Origin: CBDUMN01 sp965368335
Lineage (GTDB): Bacteria > Pseudomonadota > Alphaproteobacteria > Rhodospirillales > JAPHRK01
Direction: 5' to 3'
Length of the DNA: 10,986 nt
Assembly (NCBI GenBank): GCA_965368335.1
Contig: CBDUMN010000107.1
Coordinates: 1 to 10,986, forward strand
Made by a program: the position numbers and the translations under genes
Notes under the pieces: generated by a model
Told to the model about the DNA's origin: nothing
Databases searched by the model: none
What the model saw: the letters and a program-made list of their open reading frames with translations, nothing else
In this document: positions 5,265 through 10,986 of the stretch, in pieces
How the letters are laid out: every line of letters starts with the position of its first letter
Position numbering within the stretch: the stretch's first letter is position 1

Positions 5265-5705
5265 ATGATCCGCCGCTCAGCCTTCGCCAGCATCTTTGCC
5301 GCCACCCTGTTTTTGTCGGTTCCCGCCACCGCCGATCACATGCCCACCGCTACGGTTTACAACCACCCCCAATGCGGCTGTTGCACGGGCTATGCCGACC
5401 ACCTGGAAGCCGCCGGATATCATGTGAAGGTAAAAAGTACGGAGGACATCGATCAGGTCAAGCGTCTGCTGGGCGTCCACCCCGAACTCGAATCCTGCCA
5501 CAGCACAGTGATTGGCAACTATGTCATCGAGGGACATGTCCCTCTCGAAGATTTGGACCGCTTCCTTAAAGAGAAACCCAAAGTCCGCGGCATTTCCCTA
5601 CCCGGCATGCCAACCGGCACTCCGGGAATGCCCGGCCCCCGCGATGAAAAGCTGGTGATTTATACCCTGGAAGAGCAACCAAAAGTCTGGGCTGTCAGCG
5701 AGTAG
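5265..5705 (+). CDS. DUF411 periplasmic metal-binding protein, probably copper-related
   Basis: 146 residues. An N-terminal signal peptide (about 1-23, with cleavage after ATA before Asp24) sends it to the periplasm. The mature part is a DUF411 domain: NHPQCGCC (33-40) with Cys37, Cys39 and Cys40, then SCHS (77-80) with Cys78 and His79, and His91. It ends with a methionine/proline loop GMPTGTPGMPGP (114-125). Family members are known near copper-resistance genes and are thought to bind copper, though the biochemistry is little settled. An ATG at 5253 lies in frame upstream, but ATG 5265 is preferred because GGAG (5255-5258), which overlaps the first ATG, is correctly spaced for it. A CueR-type promoter directly upstream supports induction by copper. 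It is a single-gene unit converging on the amidohydrolase with 6 bases between stops. Confidence 0.9.
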   Translation: MIRRSAFASIFAATLFLSVPATADHMPTATVYNHPQCGCCTGYADHLEAAGYHVKVKSTEDIDQVKRLLGVHPELESCHSTVIGNYVIEGHVPLEDLDRFLKEKPKVRGISLPGMPTGTPGMPGPRDEKLVIYTLEEQPKVWAVSE

Positions 5706-5711
5706 CAGGCT

Positions 5712-6872
5712 TCAAGCGAGTTCTTGCTCAACTAAGGTCGCCCAATAGCTGGCTCCGATGGGTAGAGCATCGTCATTGAAATCAAAACGGGCGTTATGGA
5801 GCAACGGGTCGTCCGCCCCTTTGCCCGTTCCCATCCAGACGTAGCAGCCGGGCTTGGCCTCCAGCATGTAGGAGAAATCTTCGGCCCCCATGGTCGGTGT
5901 GGGATTGAGATCGAGATTTTCAGCTCCCACCACCTGGGCCGCCGCCTGAGCTGCAATCTCGGTTTCTTTTGCGTGGTTGATAGTTGGTGGATAGCGCCGG
6001 TCGTACGTAATTTCCGCCTTGACCCCATGGGCCGCGCTAACCCCTTCGATAACCCGCCGCACACCGGCCTCCAAAGTATCACGCACTTCAGGCCTGAACG
6101 AACGCACCGTTCCGGCAAGATGGGCCATCGAGGGAATTACGTTGCGGCTTTCTCCCGCATTGAACATGGTGACGCTCACCACACCGGAATCCAGAGGGTC
6201 AATTTCCCGGCTGACGACGTGTTGAAGGCTGGAAACCACCTGAGCGCCTGCCGCAATGGGATCGATCCCCTGGTGCGGCATCGCCCCATGGGCTCCCACA
6301 CCGGTCAAAACCACATCGAAAACCTCGACGGCCGCCATCAAGGGGCCGGGCCGCATGGCGAACGTTCCCAACGGCATCCGCGGCCAGTTGTGAAGCCCAT
6401 AAACCGCATCGACAGGGAACCGCTCGAAAAGCCCTTCCCTGACCATTCGTTCGCCGCCCCCTTCCATTTCTTCGGCGGGTTGGAAAATAAACTGCACCGT
6501 TCCTTTAAAGTTCCGGGTTTCGGCAAGGTATTTCGCCGCACCGAGAAGCATCGTCGTATGGCCGTCATGGCCGCAAGCATGCATTTTTCCCGGATGGACA
6601 GATTTATGGGCGAAGGTGTTTTCTTCTTCCATAGACAGAGCATCCATGTCGGCGCGCAGACCGATGGCGGGCCCCTCACCTGTCGATAAGGTGCCGACGA
6701 CTCCCGTTCCCGCCAGTCCTGTGGTTACCTCGACGCCAAAGGATTTGAGTTTCTCGGCAACAACCTTCGCCGTCCGCCATTCCTCGAAAGCAATTTCCGG
6801 ATGGGCATGCAGGTCCCGCCGCCAAGCGGTCATCTCTTCCTGACGCTCCTTTAGCTGGTCGATAACGGGCAT
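5712..6872 (-). CDS. M20D-family amidohydrolase (hippurate hydrolase/N-acyl-amino-acid hydrolase type)
   Basis: 386-residue cytoplasmic metal-dependent hydrolase, full family length. It should cleave the amide of an N-acylated amino acid or related conjugate using a two-metal centre. The N-terminal catalytic part shows RRDLHAHPE (18-26), ADMDAL (74-79), HACGHDGHT (98-106) with metal ligands Cys100 and His102, PAEE (132-135) with the catalytic glutamate, and LHNWP (160-164) with His161. A lid domain (about 180-290) and a C-terminal return with GAEDFSYML and LLHNARFDFND (His359) complete the fold. AAGGAG (6878-6883) precedes the ATG. Substrate cannot be read from sequence: annotations of this family include hippurate hydrolase, indole-acetyl-amino-acid hydrolase and N-acetyl-diaminopimelate deacetylase. 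Hippurate would tie in with the benzoate genes, but this is conjecture. Confidence 0.9.
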   Translation of the reverse strand: MPVIDQLKERQEEMTAWRRDLHAHPEIAFEEWRTAKVVAEKLKSFGVEVTTGLAGTGVVGTLSTGEGPAIGLRADMDALSMEEENTFAHKSVHPGKMHACGHDGHTTMLLGAAKYLAETRNFKGTVQFIFQPAEEMEGGGERMVREGLFERFPVDAVYGLHNWPRMPLGTFAMRPGPLMAAVEVFDVVLTGVGAHGAMPHQGIDPIAAGAQVVSSLQHVVSREIDPLDSGVVSVTMFNAGESRNVIPSMAHLAGTVRSFRPEVRDTLEAGVRRVIEGVSAAHGVKAEITYDRRYPPTINHAKETEIAAQAAAQVVGAENLDLNPTPTMGAEDFSYMLEAKPGCYVWMGTGKGADDPLLHNARFDFNDDALPIGASYWATLVEQELA

Positions 6873-6991
6873 GGGAACTCCTTAGAGGGCCTGTCTCAAT
6901 TTAATGTTCACTCATCACATCAGATAGGAACGCTCCATTCAACTTTTAGAGTCTCTTCAAACACCAGATAAAGTGTGTTACCTCCTTCGCT

Positions 6992-7006
6992 GGCGAAATA
7001 ATCGCC
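6992..7006. promoter_or_regulatory. Small inverted repeat upstream of the unknown lipoprotein
   Basis: GGCGA (6992-6996) and TCGCC (7002-7006) are perfect arms around AATAA, 26 bases before the ATG at 7032. It may be a leader hairpin or an operator. The 159-base divergent spacer between amidohydrolase and lipoprotein also holds AACAC/GTGTT arms (near 6959-6979), but I see no convincing promoter. Confidence 0.2.
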
Positions 7007-7031
7007 TTGAATATTTGGTAGGGAAAAATCC

Positions 7032-7607
7032 ATGCGCAAAGCGTTTGCGGCATTTTTTGTCGCCCTCACCCTTGGTCTCACGGCCTGCGGCGAAAGCACC
7101 AACGAAATGGAGGTGCGCTCAAACTGGTTCAAGAAGCAAGAACTAACCCAGGAAACCGCACTCAAAGCGGTCGATAATTTCTTCGAAGCCAAGACCTTTA
7201 AGATCACGGGATTTTCCCTCAATGATCAGGGCGAGATCGCAACACGGATTGATGTGGGGCCAACCCAAGATTACCGCGCCCTGCTTTTACGCACCGCGGC
7301 AACGTCCTACACTTTCAACCGGATGCTATTCAGTCACCCTGGCGTTATGAAGATCACCCTTGAAATGCATGGCACGCTCGAACAAATGGACAAGTTACCC
7401 GAGCGGTTTCACCTGCTGACAAGCAGCCTGACTCGCGCCCAGGCAGAGGAAATTCACTGGAATAAAATGGATGAAGAAGTCATTCAGGATCATGCCTACG
7501 ACCCCGTTTTGAGCCAGTTTGAGATTATTGAATTCAACCCGGTTCTAAATCAATACATCGACGTTCAGCTTTACCGTAATATCTACGGTGAAGAGCCAAA
7601 AAACTAA
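7032..7607 (+). CDS. Uncharacterised lipoprotein
   Basis: 191 residues, family not recognised. The signal peptide with lipobox LTAC (16-19) predicts lipidation at Cys19. With Gly20 and Glu21 following rather than Asp, outer-membrane sorting would be expected under the E. coli rule, though this is less certain in Alphaproteobacteria. The mature part has no further cysteines and alternates helices (KAVDNFFEAKTFKITGFSLND, about 46-66) with strand-like stretches. A conserved-looking tail (FEIIEFNPVLNQYIDVQLY) lies at about 163-181. Only a weak AGGG sits upstream of the ATG, 10 or so bases away. The next gene, another unknown secreted protein, begins 51 bases later and may share the transcript. 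No enzymatic motif is visible. Confidence 0.75.
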   Translation: MRKAFAAFFVALTLGLTACGESTNEMEVRSNWFKKQELTQETALKAVDNFFEAKTFKITGFSLNDQGEIATRIDVGPTQDYRALLLRTAATSYTFNRMLFSHPGVMKITLEMHGTLEQMDKLPERFHLLTSSLTRAQAEEIHWNKMDEEVIQDHAYDPVLSQFEIIEFNPVLNQYIDVQLYRNIYGEEPKN

Positions 7608-7658
7608 GACCTACACTTAAGTTAGGCTGAAAACTATCGGATGAAAAGGAACCCAACA

Positions 7659-8159
7659 ATGCGAAGCTTCTTTGCAGCCGGCTTACTGGTGGTGCTGGCC
7701 GTTCTGATAAGCCCTCCCGCTAAGGCGGAGACAATTTTGACCTGCCCCGACCTTTCCACACTTAAGGAAGTAGGCACCTGCCCTTCCAAGGAAGAGGTGC
7801 AGGCTCAGCAAAAGCGCAGTTGTCAGATGGTGCGCAACGAGGATAACCGCAAGCTGATGGCCTGCGACGATTTTCCTGAGTATTTCGCACGCAAAGCCAA
7901 ATCTCTCTGGGCGGCTGAAATCGGTGGCGAAGAACACCTGACCTATCGCGGCTGCGTCGCGACCCCAGAGAAAGCGGAAAGCACAAAAGCAACCAAAATG
8001 CGGGCCAAATCGCCTAATCGTTTTTCCTGGATGTTCTGCTCTTATCCGAACGAAGAAACCATTACCTTCAAGCTCGACATGAACTGCAAGCTTGAAAATG
8101 GTGAAAAATCCATGGATTGCGGCCCCGACGGCAAAGCCTGCCGCCTCGTCTGCGAATAA
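7659..8159 (+). CDS. Cysteine-rich secreted protein of unknown function
   Basis: 166 residues, family not recognised. A clear signal peptide (hydrophobic 7-17, cleavage after AKA at about 21-23) sends it to the periplasm or beyond. The mature part holds ten cysteines spread over the whole length (TCPD, TCPS, SCQM, ACDD, GCVA, FCSY, NCKL, DCGP, ACRLVC), an even number suggesting five disulfides. An in-frame ATG exists at 7641, but ATG 7659 is chosen because AAAAGGA sits just before it at proper spacing and the signal peptide then starts normally. It follows the unknown lipoprotein by 51 bases. It converges on the YbaN-type gene with 12 bases between stop codons. A secreted inhibitor, binding protein or structural factor are all possible; nothing decides between them. 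Confidence 0.75.
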   Translation: MRSFFAAGLLVVLAVLISPPAKAETILTCPDLSTLKEVGTCPSKEEVQAQQKRSCQMVRNEDNRKLMACDDFPEYFARKAKSLWAAEIGGEEHLTYRGCVATPEKAESTKATKMRAKSPNRFSWMFCSYPNEETITFKLDMNCKLENGEKSMDCGPDGKACRLVCE

Positions 8160-8171
8160 AGGAAAAGCCGT

Positions 8172-8618
8172 TTATCGGTCTGCTTCGACTTTCACCGGGC
8201 GGGTTTCCCGTTCAACGGAACTCGCCCGGGTGACAAGCCAGATGGCGGTCGGCATCATAATGCAAGCCATCAGAGTCGGCACCCACCAATCAACGGCGAC
8301 GAAAAAGATCACATAGACCAAGCTTGTCGTCATCATACCGAGCGATAAAACTTTCGCCCGTACCGGCACAACCCGATAGTCGCGCCAATCCCGAAGCATC
8401 GGGCCAAAGCGCGGATGGTTATAAAGCCAATCGTGGAAGCGGCTCGAACTTTGCGCAAAAGCCCAGAGCGCAATCAGCAAGAACGGAGTAGTCGGCAGAA
8501 CCGGCAAAAAGGCCCCGGCAAAACCGAGCACTACGTTGATCCAACCAAACGCCAAAAGCAGCCCCCTAACGATAGGACTCATGCTTTCTTTCGGCTCATA
8601 TTCCACTCTGGCGCTCAT
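8172..8618 (-). CDS. YbaN family (DUF454) inner-membrane protein
   Basis: 148 residues. Family hallmarks are LPVLPTTPFLL (38-48) and SSRFHDWLYNHPRFGP (58-73). Hydrophobic segments at about 18-38, 42-56, 89-107 and 112-130 suggest three or four membrane spans in the inner membrane, joined by a basic loop (about 74-90). The C-terminal tail is short and charged. YbaN of E. coli has no firmly known role, and none can be inferred here. ATG 8618 has only a weak AAGGG at 16 or so bases; ATG 8582 (MSPIVRG) would give 136 residues and starts nearer the family core, so the first 12 residues are uncertain. It is divergent from the HAD phosphatase gene across a 132-base spacer. Confidence 0.88.
   Translation of the reverse strand: MSARVEYEPKESMSPIVRGLLLAFGWINVVLGFAGAFLPVLPTTPFLLIALWAFAQSSSRFHDWLYNHPRFGPMLRDWRDYRVVPVRAKVLSLGMMTTSLVYVIFFVAVDWWVPTLMACIMMPTAIWLVTRASSVERETRPVKVEADR
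8193..8232. repeat. GC-rich imperfect inverted repeat inside the YbaN 3' end
   Basis: CACCGGGCGGG (from 8193) and CTCGCCCGGGTG (ending at 8232) form a long stem with small bulges and an inner CCGTT/AACGG stem. It lies 34 bases beyond the stop of the converging secreted-protein gene and inside the YbaN coding region. No T run follows on either strand. It might help stop or stabilise the incoming transcript, or just reflect coding constraint. Confidence 0.3.
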
Positions 8619-8698
8619 CGGTATTATTCAAACCCTTACCAAGGAATATATCTTTTCCCTTATTTGGGGGCTTCACACGATCACTTAAAGGGCGGAAT

Positions 8699-8738
8699 GA
8701 TTGATCCGGTCCCGTGCTCGTGTTTTAAAGGATCATTC
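8699..8738 (+). promoter_or_regulatory. Leader stem ahead of the HAD phosphatase
   Basis: GATTGATCC (8699-8707) pairs with GGATCATTC (8730-8738), 8 of 9 bases, around a 22-base loop. It ends two bases before the AGGAG ribosome site (8741-8745), so it could affect initiation. Evidence is pairing only. Confidence 0.25.
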
Positions 8739-8750
8739 TCAGGAGAAACC

Positions 8751-9416
8751 ATGTCTTCCGTCAAGCTTCCTTCCACTGCCATCATCGATGATCGACACGT
8801 TTGGAACCAAGTTCTGACAGATAGAACTCCTGGTCGACCGGCACTTTTCCTCGACCGAGACGGCGCAATCATCATCGAAGAGAACTATTTGAGCAACCCT
8901 GAGAAAGTGGTTTTGATCGATGGTGCGGCAGAAACCATTTGCGCCGCCAATGCCCGAAACATCCCGGTCGTCGTAATCACCAACCAATCGGGCATTGCAA
9001 GGGGATATTTTGACTGGAAAGTCTTCGCCGCCGTGCAACAGCGGATGTTCGATCTTTTAGCCGCTAAAGGGGCAAAGATCGACGCGGTCTATGCCAGCCC
9101 CTATCACAAGAACGGCGAACCGCCCTATCAACATCCATCGCACCCCTCCCGGAAACCAAACCCGGGGATGCTGGAAAATGCGAAGCGAGACCTGGGGATC
9201 GACCTATCGAATTCCTGGGTCGTTGGGGACAAGGCGGGAGATATCGGAGCCGGGCTCAACGCCGGCCTGGCGGGTGGGCTGCATGTCCTGACCGGTCACG
9301 GACGCGATGAAGGAGAAGCTGAAAAAGCCCTGGCTCTCGCCAAAGATAATTTTATCGTCGAGCAGGCCGACACGATCGCCGCCGCCCTCGAGATTATCCC
9401 CTTACTGAAAGACTAA
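8751..9416 (+). CDS. HAD phosphatase related to D-glycero-D-manno-heptose 1,7-bisphosphate 7-phosphatase (GmhB-like)
   Basis: 221-residue cytoplasmic HAD-IIIA phosphatase. GmhB removes the 7-phosphate of D,D-heptose 1,7-bisphosphate on the way to ADP-heptose for LPS. HAD motif I is LFLDRDGAI (32-40) with nucleophile Asp35 and Asp37. Motif II is ITNQSG (76-81), motif III RKPNPGM (134-140) with Lys135, and motif IV VGDKAGDI (158-165) with Asp160 and Asp164. The E. coli zinc site uses cysteines before and after this loop (CPHH ... CDCRKP). Here they are replaced: SPYH (116-119) and HPSHPSRKP (128-136), with no cysteine. About 28 residues precede the usual start of the fold. The frame is open from 8415, but AGGAG (8741-8745) selects ATG 8751. 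No other heptose gene is visible, so substrate is uncertain; a related sugar phosphate or histidinol phosphate is possible. Confidence 0.82.
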   Translation: MSSVKLPSTAIIDDRHVWNQVLTDRTPGRPALFLDRDGAIIIEENYLSNPEKVVLIDGAAETICAANARNIPVVVITNQSGIARGYFDWKVFAAVQQRMFDLLAAKGAKIDAVYASPYHKNGEPPYQHPSHPSRKPNPGMLENAKRDLGIDLSNSWVVGDKAGDIGAGLNAGLAGGLHVLTGHGRDEGEAEKALALAKDNFIVEQADTIAAALEIIPLLKD

Positions 9417-9419
9417 ACG

Positions 9420-9875
9420 CTAAAGACCGCCGAAGTGCATGTTGTCGGCCCAAGTCCGCTCGACCCGACGCATGGTTCTCAGCACCTGCTCGATATCGCC
9501 CTCAGCGACATCGTTGTCGGCAAGACTCGAAACGTGGTTATCTTCCAGTTCCTTGATTTTAATCACCAAATCCAGGGCTTTCGGCGTCAGTTTGATGCGG
9601 ACCGAACGACGGTCGTGTTCAGACCGCTGTTGCTCAAGAAATCCGGATTCGACGAGTTTCTTGATGTTGTAGGAAACATTGGACCCCAAATAGTAACCTC
9701 GCTCAACCAAATCGCGGATGACGATTTCTTCTTCCCCGATATTGGTTAGTAGCAAGGCCTGGACCGCATTGACTTCCTTTATTCCCTGGCGGGTTAGCTC
9801 GGCACGCAGCACGTCTAGAAAACGCCGGTGAAGGCGCTCGATCAGACGAGTCAATTCCAAGTATTGTTTTTTCAC
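9420..9875 (-). CDS. MarR family regulator of the LdtR/PetP type
   Basis: 151-residue winged-helix transcription factor, dimeric by family. It closely resembles the LdtR/PetP group of Alphaproteobacteria; LdtR controls L,D-transpeptidase and osmotic-stress genes in Liberibacter. Helix-turn-helix region: IVIRDLVERGYYLGSNVSYNI (51-71) with recognition helix about 63-77. The wing is QQRSEHDRRSVRIKLT (82-97), containing the conserved DRR (88-90). N- and C-terminal helices (1-30 and 102-146) would form the dimer interface. The start codon is GTG at 9875, since no in-frame ATG lies nearby upstream; a GGGGAATAGG stretch precedes it. It converges on the HAD gene with three bases between stops. A perfect palindrome 34 bases upstream suggests autoregulation, and the divergent TPR lipoprotein may share control. 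Confidence 0.88.
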   Translation of the reverse strand: MKKQYLELTRLIERLHRRFLDVLRAELTRQGIKEVNAVQALLLTNIGEEEIVIRDLVERGYYLGSNVSYNIKKLVESGFLEQQRSEHDRRSVRIKLTPKALDLVIKIKELEDNHVSSLADNDVAEGDIEQVLRTMRRVERTWADNMHFGGL

Positions 9876-9908
9876 GACCTATTCCCCAACATTTCGGTCA
9901 AAATAGTA

Positions 9909-9918
9909 ACAAATTTGT
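9909..9918. promoter_or_regulatory. Palindrome upstream of the MarR gene, possible autoregulatory operator
   Basis: ACAAATTTGT is a perfect 10-base palindrome, and two TATAGAG direct repeats follow (9918-9924 and 9927-9933). On the minus strand a TACTAT -10-like element lies between it and the GTG start. MarR proteins commonly bind AT-rich palindromes over their own promoter. The assignment is by position and symmetry only. Confidence 0.4.
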
Positions 9919-9951
9919 ATAGAGTTTATAGAGAGATTTAGGGTTACCGCA

Positions 9952-9967
9952 AGTGATGCTAGTCACA
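9952..9967. promoter_or_regulatory. CRP/FNR-superfamily-like site upstream of the TPR lipoprotein gene
   Basis: AGTGA-TGCTAG-TCACA matches the CRP pattern TGTGA-N6-TCACA at nine of ten defined bases. It lies 66 bases before ATG 10034, in the divergent spacer. One short match may be chance. Confidence 0.3.
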
Positions 9968-10033
9968 TACGCCCAGTCAGACGCAGGGCAGACTGCAAAA
10001 ATCGCCGTAACGAAGTTGTTAGGAAGCATGGTC

Positions 10034-10986
10034 ATGGCCTTAGGCCCTTCAAAAAAGACACCGGGCATGAGAAAAAAATGGGTGCGGATTACAGGAGCCA
10101 CCCTCATTGCTCTTACCCTATCGAGCTGCGCGGCGACCGAGACCATGTCGAACAAGGAGTTGGCCGACGAACGGGTCGCCTCCAAAGCCGAACAATTGAT
10201 GCGTATCGGCAAAACCACCCGGAAAGGCGGCGACCTTCGCTCGGCGGCGACATTTTTCAACAGGGCTGCGGTTCTAAATCCAGAGGCGGCTGAACCCCTA
10301 TACGAACTAGGCGTAACGCTGGCCACCCTAAAGGAATACCGATCAGCAGCAGAACCTCTGAAACGCGCAATTCGAATAGACGGCGACAACCCGGAGGCGC
10401 GGCGCGTCTATGGCAATGTCCTGATCGCACTTGATCGCCCCAACGATGCCATTACACAGTTTGAAGCTGCAAAAGAGCTGAGGAAAACCGCCCCACGGAT
10501 TTATAACGGCCTTGGCGTTGCTCTTGATATGACCGGGCAACATGACAAAGCTCAAGCATCATATAAAGAAGCGATCCGACAAGATCCCGACGGCTTATCG
10601 GCAAAAAACAATCTCGCCCTCTCGCTGGCCATAAGCGGCGACTACGAAGAGGCCGTTTTACTGCTTCAGGACGTGACGGATAGCCCTCTCTCATCGGCCC
10701 GCAACCGCCTTAACCTTGCTCTCGTTTACGGTTTGATGGGCGATCTCAACCGGGCGACCCAAACTGCTGCAAAGGATTTGCCGCGGGACGATGTGCGCAA
10801 AAACCTGATGCGCTACCAGGAACTTTCACGCATGAACGCCGAAGCGCGGGCCGAAGCCCTGCTTCGCCGCAAGGCCGCACAGCCGAAAGAAGCGATGGAT
10901 CAAGACGGGGATGAAGCCACGCCCCTCGCCGCACCGGCCAGACATGTCGAAGAAGCGCCCTTGGAAGAAGAAAGCGCGAAAGAAAC
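10034..10986 (+). CDS. TPR lipoprotein, TadD-like, C-terminus beyond the window edge
   Basis: 317 codons visible, open to the right edge. A signal peptide with lipobox LSSC (29-32 from this start) predicts lipidation at Cys32. About four or five tetratricopeptide repeats follow (roughly 65-240), e.g. AAEPLYELGVTLATLKEYRSA, PEARRVYGNVLIALDRPNDA and APRIYNGLGVALDMTGQHDKA. The later part, NNLALSLAISGDYEEAV and NRLNLALVYGLMGDLNRA, is the pattern I associate with TadD, the lipoprotein that helps assemble the TadC/Flp pilus secretion apparatus. The end is an Ala/Glu-rich, probably disordered tail. AGGA (10021-10024) is well spaced for ATG 10034; ATG 10028 is slightly too close, and ATG 10067 gives a textbook short signal peptide but lacks a good ribosome site. 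No other tad gene is in view, so a general TPR scaffold is the alternative. Confidence 0.8.
   Translation, partial: MALGPSKKTPGMRKKWVRITGATLIALTLSSCAATETMSNKELADERVASKAEQLMRIGKTTRKGGDLRSAATFFNRAAVLNPEAAEPLYELGVTLATLKEYRSAAEPLKRAIRIDGDNPEARRVYGNVLIALDRPNDAITQFEAAKELRKTAPRIYNGLGVALDMTGQHDKAQASYKEAIRQDPDGLSAKNNLALSLAISGDYEEAVLLLQDVTDSPLSSARNRLNLALVYGLMGDLNRATQTAAKDLPRDDVRKNLMRYQELSRMNAEARAEALLRRKAAQPKEAMDQDGDEATPLAAPARHVEEAPLEEESAKE

Noticed and set aside
5796..6689. 297-codon open frame on the + strand opposite the amidohydrolase
   Set aside because: Antisense shadow; the M20 motifs on the - strand explain the reading frame constraint.
8415..8750. 112-codon extension upstream of the HAD phosphatase
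   Set aside because: It lies antisense to the YbaN gene and the intergenic leader, while AGGAG marks ATG 8751.

Overview
The window looks like chromosomal DNA of an alphaproteobacterium, most plausibly a Rhodospirillales-type organism (genus not determined). The pointers are an LdtR/PetP-type MarR regulator, a family I know only from Alphaproteobacteria, OmpA-domain lipoproteins of the alphaproteobacterial kind, a TadD-like TPR lipoprotein, and enzymes of the anaerobic benzoyl-CoA pathway as known in Magnetospirillum and Thauera. Base composition is moderate for this group. Genes are tightly packed and no gap reaches 300 bases. I saw no IS element, phage gene, CRISPR array, tRNA or rRNA.

Left end (1-2740), aromatic degradation: a leftward zinc alcohol dehydrogenase very like 6-hydroxycyclohex-1-ene-1-carbonyl-CoA dehydrogenase (had, cut by the window edge) is divergent from a two-gene unit, a RidA-like protein followed by glutaryl-CoA dehydrogenase (gcdH), closed by a strong terminator. 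The 218-base divergent spacer has a good sigma70-type promoter and two dyads that may be operators. Had and GcdH act early and late in one route: benzoyl-CoA to 3-hydroxypimelyl-CoA to glutaryl-CoA to crotonyl-CoA.

Middle (2800-5240), envelope: a conserved-looking unknown 127-residue protein whose ribosome binding site lies inside a 39-nt hairpin; a lysine-rich secreted small protein; and two tandem OmpA-domain lipoproteins sharing a nearly identical C-terminal domain, ended by a textbook terminator.

5190-6880: a DUF411 periplasmic copper-type protein stands behind what looks like a complete CueR-type copper promoter (TTGACC, 19-bp spacer with a perfect ACCTTCC-N7-GGAAGGT dyad, TATATT). It converges on an M20 amidohydrolase.

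Right part (7030-10986): an unknown lipoprotein, an unknown cysteine-rich secreted protein, a YbaN-type (DUF454) membrane protein, a GmhB-like HAD phosphatase without its usual zinc cysteines, a MarR/LdtR regulator with a palindrome just upstream, and a divergent TPR lipoprotein running off the right edge. No single new multi-gene system stands out. The best leads are the copper promoter, the SD-masking hairpin, the arginine-less RidA homologue in a benzoate locus, and the zinc-ligand loss in the GmhB-like enzyme.
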